In this document: positions 56,611-64,000 of the stretch, one piece after another
Layout of the letters: every line of letters starts with the position of its first letter
Position numbering within the stretch: position 1 is the first letter of the stretch
The notes under the pieces: generated by a model
What the model was told of the DNA's origin: nothing
The model's database searches: none
The model's input: only the letters and a program-made list of their open reading frames with translations
Program-made: the position numbers and the translations under genes
Assembly: GCF_036370855.1 (NCBI RefSeq)
Contig: NC_088099.1
Span: 140,375,517-140,439,516 of the forward strand
Source of the DNA: Dromaius novaehollandiae
Lineage: Eukaryota; Chordata; Aves; Casuariiformes; Dromaiidae
DNA: 64,000 nucleotides
Direction: 5' to 3'

Positions 56611-59600
56611 TGTGTACAGAATTTGTTTGAACAGAGTCTGGTGGGTTGCATGTATTATATACAATGGTTATTTTTGAATCAGTGGTTTTGTTGACCGATC
56701 TTCTTGCTTATCTCAATTTAATTCAGAAATAAGCACTTCTCAGATACTGAATTCACAAAGTAAGATTAGCATAATTGAGAAGAACAATCACGCTTACACA
56801 TTTAACCTTTCAAGAAATGTTCCTAGTTTTTCTCGTTTTGTAATTTCACTTGATCCCCTTCAGCAGGAGTATTGAGCCAGGTATTCCCCAAAGAATTTGT
56901 TCCCAGACAGCGTTCCTGTTTCCCGCAGACATTCACCTAAGACATTATTTTCCTGAGCCCTTAGCCTATTATCTTGTTTTTAGAGAAACGTACTCAGTTA
57001 TAAATTGGAAACGCTTTTAAGTGCCAAACCATGCACAAATATTTCTGTTTTGCAGAAAGTCTCTGAAGCATGTACTGGGTGGGGAGAAAATTAGAGACAA
57101 AACAATGTTCTGTTCTAGGTTGCTTGTTCACATTTCTTCCAATATTAGCAGTAGGGGAAAATGTCAGTTCTACTACCATTCACATGTCATGCAGATAAGT
57201 TGCTGTTGTTCCAAATTCCCCTTCGGCATAAACTTCATTTGCTGATTCTAGGCCAAAAGAAAGTTTTCTCCAGCAGCATTGTAACAGTAGTTGTGGAGGT
57301 TTTTACAGAGGGACACATTAATATATGTTTATGAGAAATAAAGCAGGGCAGACTCTGCCACAGTAGTTGCCGTTGGATTTTAGACAGATGACGTTTACTT
57401 GTCTCCAACCCTAGCATCTGGGATGGGGGCGAAGCATGTGTGGAGGAAGGATGTGTGGGCCCAGAGAAAAGCACAGTTGCTTTCGGAAGTTGAGAAAAAT
57501 CTCATTCACCAAGAGCAGAGCTGTCTGGGACGCCTCCCCACTCTGCTTTCCAAAGAGGGGAAAGGAAAAAGTCAGTTTTTTTAATGCTTCAACTGGCTTG
57601 CTCCAGGCTGTGCAAAAGGGTTTGACAGACACGTTTGAGGCACGAAGGGGAAGGGAAAGGCTATAGCCCAAAACAAAAGGTGACCATCTCCCTCTCAGGA
57701 AAATGCTGTTGCAAAAGAGGCATTTCTATTTACATGTATTATAGTAATCATCAAGCTTGACATAAATCTCTGATTCTGGTCGCCGTGACTGCCTATAAAT
57801 ACAAATGAGGAGTCCAAGCGGGGGAGGGTCCTGAAAATGCAGCTCTCATCTTTTTGTGGTGAGCGAACTTACTGCTCATGCATGTGCCATTGCTCTTCGC
57901 ATGATACATTTGCTAATTAAACCTCCTGTAGATCTTTTAGATGTGTATTTACCCTGTTCTCCCTCTCCTCTTGCTCCTGTCCTTGAGTTGGGTTGCTGTG
58001 GTATTCAGGGTATTGAAAGAGCCTGACATCCTGTCTTATGACTCTGGTGACTAATCAGTTAAGTGCTTAGTTGCAGCTGACTGTACTAGCTCAGGTCATC
58101 ATTAGCCTGGGGCACTCTACACCATGCTCTGCTGCCCAGGTAGAAACATGCTTTATATCACCAGAATCACATCATATGCAACTAGTTTCTTCCATGCACA
58201 TGGAGACCAAAAGCTGCAAACCTGGGCAAAGCTCTCCTTCTCCCCACTTCTTCCATGCCATGAGCAGATGATGGCATTTGACATTGCAAAAAGAACATAA
58301 AATCTGGGCTGCTCCCTTGGGATCTCTCAGTAATCACCTTGTCTGCCCGTATGGCAGGATTTCCAGTGGGAACTCTGGTGGTTGCTCAGAAATGCAATTT
58401 TATTCTGTAGGTAGGTTTTTTTCCTTTTTCTCCTCTCTTGTTTGTGATTGTCATGCCCAGTCAAGATCAGTTTGTTGAAAGTTGACAGTATTTATAATTT
58501 TATTCAGTTGCCTCCAACCAGTGTTTGTGCTTTCCCAGGATAAAGTATTACTATCCATTCTCACTTGTCACAATGAACAGCTGATGTGAAGAAAGGTTTT
58601 GACAAAGGGGCATCCTCCCCGCTTCCTTGCCATGAAGCCCTTAGGTGGAAAGTTCAAGTTGGGCAGCTGGGACTCCACAACATGAACATACAAATACAAC
58701 CCAAATCCTTATTTGTTGCTCAACGAGAACTCTAAGTGTTCTTGACCCCTGGGAGGGACAAAAGGAATCTGGTGCCAAACATGCTTGGATGAAAGGCAAA
58801 CCATTCCCCATTCCCCTGCGGGAGTCTGGGTCAGGGGGAAGAAGAATAAAAAAAAAAATAGGGAGGAAGGAGAAAATGCATTTAAGGTGCCAAGTCTAAG
58901 GAGCTGGAACTGGAGTGGTGAAGTAGAGAGAAGTGTGCCCTTGCTTCAAGTGGTGGCTGGCTGTGTAGTACTTGTGCGTGCCACACAGTGTCAGACTTGC
59001 ACGCTGCTGTGGAGAGAGAAAACCTGTGGTAGGGACTGCCGAGGCTGATGGATGGGGCCAGGGATCTCGTCAGGGCTCCAGACACCACCCAGCTGCCTTT
59101 GCCAATCCCATCAATGCTCTGTCCCAGTAAGGATCTGTTTTAATTGTGCTGCTGCTATTCCATTATGTGGTATCTACAATTATTCTTAATATGGGGTCAG
59201 TGAGGCAGGTCTCTAGTGCTGGGTTTCCAGGGGATTAGTGTGAACAGAAAGCAGAAGGAAACAAATGGGTTGACACTGTAAGATCTGGCAGAAGGTCTGG
59301 CAGACCCCTGAAGAATTGCATATATCTTGGCTAATCTTATCTGTTTAGCTACAGTTCTGCAAGTAGGGGAAATATGTTGCAGCTAGAAACTCATAAATGC
59401 ACAGAGGCTAGATAGCCTCTGCTCCTGGCGAATGAATCAGTAGCCATCCTGGTAATCAGCCCTCCAGAACTCAGTTCATCTGGAAAAGGAGGAATATTTT
59501 TATCCCTCAAAAAGACTGAATTAATCATAGTGGATTATTATTTCTGCCTTTGTTAACAAAGCAATGGAACTGCCCTAGAGATGAGTGTGGCCCTCTAGCT

Positions 59601-60671
59601 ATGTCTATCCCACATACGCCTTGATTGGTCTTGCCTTGCTACTGATTTCTTTAATGTTCCTTCTCTTCTACTTCCCATAACGAAAGGCCAAGCAGTCAAG
59701 CAATTTTCTCATACCCATCCAATAGTGTTACAATATCCCTTGCTTCCTTAAAAAAAATATATATAAATCTTAGGACCCACATTGTTCCTTCTCTCTCAAA
59801 GGTACCTCTGTCTGGGATGAGGAACTTGGTTCTTCTTTGCTACAACTGGTATTTTGAAAGAGTAAAATGTGAGTCCACAGGGTCTCCAGTGTTCATTTCT
59901 TGCTTCACAGGATGCAATCTGAGCTTCTTGTAAAGTGGTAAAAACTATAACCTGGAAACTGAACCTCCGGCAAGAGTGCAATGGTCTCAGAATAAAAAGT
60001 CAGCTAACTGAAAGAGCAGTAAGAGAGGAAATAGTTTCCCAGCTTGATAAAATATTTTTCTCCATATGCAAATGTTGCTCATAGCATTGGACACTCTTGC
60101 CTTGCCCCTGTAGCATCCTGTCATTTTGGTCCCCTCTTGGTGCCTGTGACTCGCTGTGGCCAAGCTGCTGCTCTGGGAGCCCACATGCTCTTCAGCAAGG
60201 CAGGAGCCCTTCATGATTAAGTTGCAACACTATCATCTGTTTTGGAGCAGGGTTGCTTTTGGTGGAGAGCTGTCTGCTAACTAGCACATTACTGAATGTT
60301 AAGCAATGCATGGCAAATGTTAACTAGAAAATCAGGCTCCTTTTTGTCCTTAATTTGTGTGATTTTTATTTTAAGAGTTCTCAGCTTGCTCTTCCTCTGA
60401 AAATCTCCAGGAAGAGGCCTCCTAGTCTTCATATTGCTCTGCTCTGGGCTGTACTCCACTGATTGCTGATACCCTTCTAACCCAGGAAGCACAAATGGCT
60501 GGCTCAGCCTATCCTTTGATTTTATTGCCTTCCACTGTTACCCTTTGTTCTCCAGAGACTGACCATGAAGTTTTTGCTGTTGGCTTGTTCCTCGCTTGGT
60601 AGCAATGGGGCAGTTGCAGATAGTGGGTGGTTTTCTATGGTCCTACACAGAAACCTACTGGTATGTCCAAA
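56611..60671. other. Intergenic DNA, nothing recognised
   Basis: About 4 kb between the probable GAREM1 3' end and the transposon. I saw no recognisable exon or repeat, apart from a short A/TA-rich tract near 59750-59766. Short open frames on both strands have no known domain. In human the neighbour on this side is, from memory, MEP1B in convergent orientation; no meprin-like exon is visible. Confidence 0.6.
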
Positions 60672-60673
60672 TA

Positions 60674-63044
60674 CAGGCATACCTTGGAGATATTGCGGGT
60701 TCAGATCCAGACCATCACCATAAAGTGAATATCGCAATAAAGCAAGTCATACAATTTTTTTGGTTTCCCAGTGCACATGAAAGTTATGTTTACACTATAC
60801 TGTAGTCTATTAAGTGTGCAACAGCATTATGTCTAAAAAAAATGTACATACCTTGATTAAAAAATACGTTATTGCTAAAAAATGCTAACCATCATCTGAG
60901 CCTTCAGCAAGTCCTAATCTTTTTGCTGCTGGCGAATCTTGCCTTGCTGTTGATGGCTTCTGACTGATCAGGGTGGTGATTGCTGAAGGTTGGGGTGGCT
61001 GTGGCAATTTCTTAAAATAAGACACCAACGAAGTTTGCTGCATTGATTGACTCTTCCTTTCACAAAGGATTTCTCTGTAGCATGCGATGCTATTTGTTAG
61101 CATTTTACCCACAATAGAACTTCTTTCAGAATTGGAGTCAATCCTCTCAAACCCTGCTGCTGCTTTATCAACTAGGTTTATGTAAAATTCTAAATCCTTT
61201 TCGTCATTTCAACAACGTTCACAGCGTCTTCACCAGTAGATTCCATCTCAAGAAACCGCTTTCTTTGCTCATCTGTAAGAAGTAACTCCTCATCCATTAA
61301 AGAAGTTTTATCATGAGATTGCAGCAATTCAGTCACATCTTCAGGCTCCACTTGTAATTCTAGTTCTCTTGCTGTTTCCACCCCATCTGCAGTTGCTTCC
61401 TCCACTGAAGTCTTGAATCCCTTAAAGTCATCCGTGAGGATTGGAATCAACTTATTCCAGACTCCTGTTAATGTCGATATTTTGACCTCCTCCCATGAAT
61501 CACAAATGTTCTTAACAGCATCTAGAATGGTGAATCCTTTCCAGAAGGTTTTCAATTTACTCTGCCCAGATCCATCAGAGGAATCACTTTCTATGGCAGC
61601 TGTAGCCTTATGAAATGTATTTTTTAAATAATAAGACTTGAAAGTCCAAATTACTCCTTGATCCATGGGCTGCAGAATGGATGTTGTGTTAGCAGGCATG
61701 AAAGCAACATTAATCTCATTGTACGTGTCCATCAGAGCTCTTGGGTGACCAGGTGCATTGTCAATGAGCAGTAATATTTTGAAAGGAATCTTTTTTTCAG
61801 AGCAATAGGTCTCAACAGTGGGCTTAAAATATGCAGTAGACCACGCTGTAAACACATGTGCTGTCAGCCAGGCTTTGCTGTTCCATTTATAGAGCACAGG
61901 CAGAGTAGATTTAGCATAATTCTTAAGGGCCCTAGGATTTTCCGAATGGTAAATGAGCATTGGCTTCAGCTTAAAGTCACCAGCTGCATTAGCCCTCAAC
62001 AAGAGAGTCAGCCTGTCCTGTGAAGCTTTGAAGCCAGGCATTGACTTCTCCTCTCTAGCTATGAAAGTCCTAGATGGCATCATCTTCCAATGTAAGGTGG
62101 TTTTGTTTCATCTGCATTGAAAATCTGCTGTTTAGTGTAGCCACCTTCATCAATTATGTTAGCTAGATCTTCTGGATAACTTGCTGCAGCTTCTACATCA
62201 GCACTTGCTGCTTCACCGTGCACTTTTATGTTATGGAGATGGCTTCTTTCCTTAAACCTCATGAACCAACCTCTGCTAGCTTCAAACTTTTCTTCTGCAG
62301 CTTCCTCACCTCTCTCAGCCTTCATAGAATTGAAGAGAGTCAGGGCCTTGCCCTGGATTAAACTTTGGCTTAAGGAAGTGTTGTGGCTGGTTTGATCTTC
62401 TATCCGGACCATGAAAACTTTCTCCATATCAGCAATAAGGCAGTTTCACCTTCTTATCATTCGTGTGGAGTGCTCACTGGAATAGCACTTTTAATTTCCT
62501 TCAGGAACTTTCCTTTGTATTCACGACTTGGCTGTTTGGCGCAAGAGCCCTAGCTTTCGGCCTATCTCGGCTTTCGCTGTGCCTTAAAGTGAGAGATGTG
62601 CGGCTCTTGCTTTCACTTGAACACTCAGAGGCCATTGTAGGGTTATTAACTGGCCTAATTTCAATATTGTTGTGTCTCAGGGAATAGGGAGGCCTGAGGA
62701 GAGGGAGAGAGACAGGGGAATGGCCGGCTGGTGGAGCAGTCAGAACACACATGACATTTATCGATTAAATTCACTGTCTTATATGGGCACAGTTCATGGC
62801 CCCCCAAAACAATTACAATGGTAACATCAAAGATCACTGATCACAGATCACCATAACAGATATAATAATAATGAAAAAGTTTGAAATATTGTGAGAATTA
62901 CCAAAATGTGACACAGAGACACAAAGTGAGCACATGCTGTTGGAAAAATGGCGCCGATAGACTTGCTCGACGCAGGGTTGCCACAGACCTTCAATCTGTA
63001 AAGACTGCAATATCTGCAAAGTGCAATAAAACGAGGTATGCCTG
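60674..63044 (-). mobile_element. Tigger1-type DNA transposon, nearly full length
   Basis: A pogo-superfamily cut-and-paste transposon. It is bounded by caggcatacctt at 60674 and the inverted copy ggtatgcctg ending at 63044, with TA target duplications at 60672-60673 and 63045-63046. Its 2371 bp compares with about 2.4 kb for the mammalian Tigger1 consensus as I recall it. The termini, including gatattgcgggttc and caataaaacgaggtatgcctg, and the subterminal regions match that family closely. Some differences fall where CpG has become TpG or CpA, which suggests neutral decay after insertion. The transposase lies on the minus strand and is broken in several places, so this copy cannot move by itself. 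It sits about 4 kb beyond the likely GAREM1 3' end and disrupts no visible gene. Confidence 0.93.
60885..62635 (-). pseudogene. Broken Tigger1-type transposase (DDE, CENP-B/pogo family)
   Basis: Fragments of one transposase lie in order on the minus strand. The start MASECSSESKSRTSLTL (from 62635) runs into a shortened DNA-binding region. A 115-codon piece from 62427 ([12 protein letters not shown]...IFNADET) ends at 62080. A 297-codon piece from 62083 carries the catalytic core and ends at 61190. The C-terminal tail (SIACYREIL...LAEGSDDG) ends at 60885. The three catalytic aspartates are present: 62110-62112 (NADET), 61760-61762 ([10 protein letters not shown]) and 61661-61663 (QPMDQG). The last two are 32 residues apart, the DD32D spacing of Tigger elements. 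Against the family as I recall it, the breaks are a deletion of a few dozen bases in the N-terminal helix-turn-helix, a shift before 62427, a small insertion near 62095-62105 and a one-base loss near 61195. No functional protein is expected. Confidence 0.88.
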
Positions 63045-63046
63045 TA

Positions 63047-64000
63047 CTTTTTTGGGGAAGCACTAGTAATTTCTTCTCCTCTTCAGGCCCTTTGAAAAGG
63101 CTCATTGCAACACGACCATCCCAGAAGTTCTTTGAAAATATCTACCTCAGCCAAAACATCCACAAAGTCTTGACAACAGCCAAAGTCTTTTTCCACCGAC
63201 ATGCAGGATGTGCTTGGCCATAGCCGGTAGGTTCAGTCTTGGTCTCTGTTAAATAATTTTGGTCCAAACAGTTGGTGGAATGTTTTGGAGCTGCAAAGGT
63301 ACTGATCCCTCACTGTTCCTCACAGCATCTTAGTCCTTCACAATGAGGTGTTGAGGGTGTGTCATTACCTGCCTGAAGCTGCACACTGCCAGTGGTAGGG
63401 CTTGCAGGGTCTGTCCCAGACCGTGGCACACAGAGGGAGCGAGAGGGCAGGAGAGCACTGAGGTCCTGGCCAACCTGCATGTGCTGCTGTGCAGGTGCTG
63501 AGAGGAAATTGGACCTGCCAGCATCCAGCTGTCTGGACAGATGTGGTTTGGGTCCTGCTCATGGGTGCTTTCCAGGCAAAACAACCCATTCTTTCCTGCC
63601 ACTCTTCTGCTGTCTGTCTCCTGTTGTTCTGAGAGCTTCAACCCCTGAGCTCTAGTTACAGACCAGCATCCTCTACTTCCACCTCTACCCTACCCCAAAA
63701 CCCCTGAAGGAATCCATTAAAGTTCAGCTTCCCAAGCATTTATAACTTCATTTATATTTGATAGCTAACAGCTAGAATTTGGTTTTTATAGCTTAGCTGG
63801 ATAGCTTGTGTTCTTATTTCCTTAAACAGGTGTATTTACAGGAAAATCAAAATATCTACCTGAAGTAAAGCTAAATAGTTGATCCATGAAAATTGACATA
63901 ATCTTATCCCTATCAACGGTTTTAGGCAAAAAATTAGAGAAGAGCAAAAAATGGGTGATGAGAATTGCATTTAGGACACAGGTTCTTATTCTTAAGCTTG
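63047..64000. other. Intergenic DNA right of the transposon
   Basis: No supported gene or repeat. A 61-codon frame at 63038-63223 begins inside the transposon terminus and reads across a cctcttcag acceptor-like site. I do not regard it as coding. Confidence 0.55.

Noticed and set aside
60674..63044. Transposon as human DNA contamination of the assembly
   Set aside because: The match starts and stops exactly at the element's ends with TA on both sides and local sequence beyond. Contamination would be expected to bring flanking mammalian sequence. Read-level checks are still needed.
63038..63223. 61-codon frame starting in the right terminus of the transposon and crossing an acceptor-like cctcttcag
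   Set aside because: Considered as a transposon-derived start fused to a host exon. The downstream peptide (GPLKRLIATRPSQKFFENIY...) matches no family I know, and nothing else supports an exon.

Overview
The window is vertebrate nuclear DNA, almost certainly from a bird or a close sauropsid relative. Two CR1 LINE copies have recognisable avian-type 3' ends. There is also a decayed third CR1 and an old tRNA-derived SINE relic, and I see no Alu, L1 or other mammalian retroposons. Introns are compact for the one gene present. Most of the window is AT-rich non-coding DNA.

One protein-coding gene is supported: GAREM1 (GRB2-associated regulator of MAPK1 subtype 1, formerly FAM59A) on the + strand. 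Four coding exons are present: 30196-30326, 39476-40654, 46666-46835 and 50153-51065. They join in frame with GT-AG introns and end in a C-terminal SAM domain. The first two coding exons, about 87 residues in the human protein, were not found and probably lie upstream. The window therefore opens inside a large intron (1-30195). The two tyrosines reported as phosphorylation sites in human GAREM1 (105 and 453) are both present and fall at exactly those numbers if the missing N-terminus has human length.

Downstream of the stop codon there is a short proximal poly(A) signal near 51.24 kb and a probable distal 3' end near 56.6 kb. From about 56.6 to 60.67 kb I see only intergenic DNA. At 60674-63044 there is a nearly full-length Tigger1-type (pogo/Tc1-mariner) DNA transposon in reverse orientation. 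It has TA target duplications, matching terminal inverted repeats and a broken transposase with all three catalytic aspartates. It closely resembles, from memory, the Tigger1 family I know from placental mammals. That is unexpected at a bird-like locus and is the most striking item here.

Other points of interest: a 33-bp-stem hairpin in intron 2 (28354-28423); two CpG-rich patches in intron 4 (about 42.39-42.65 and 43.58-43.85 kb), each with a strong-context ATG and one followed by a splice-donor-like GTGAGT; an exon 5 whose acceptor is fused to a donor-like GTAAGAG, as in recursive splicing; and several simple-sequence tracts.
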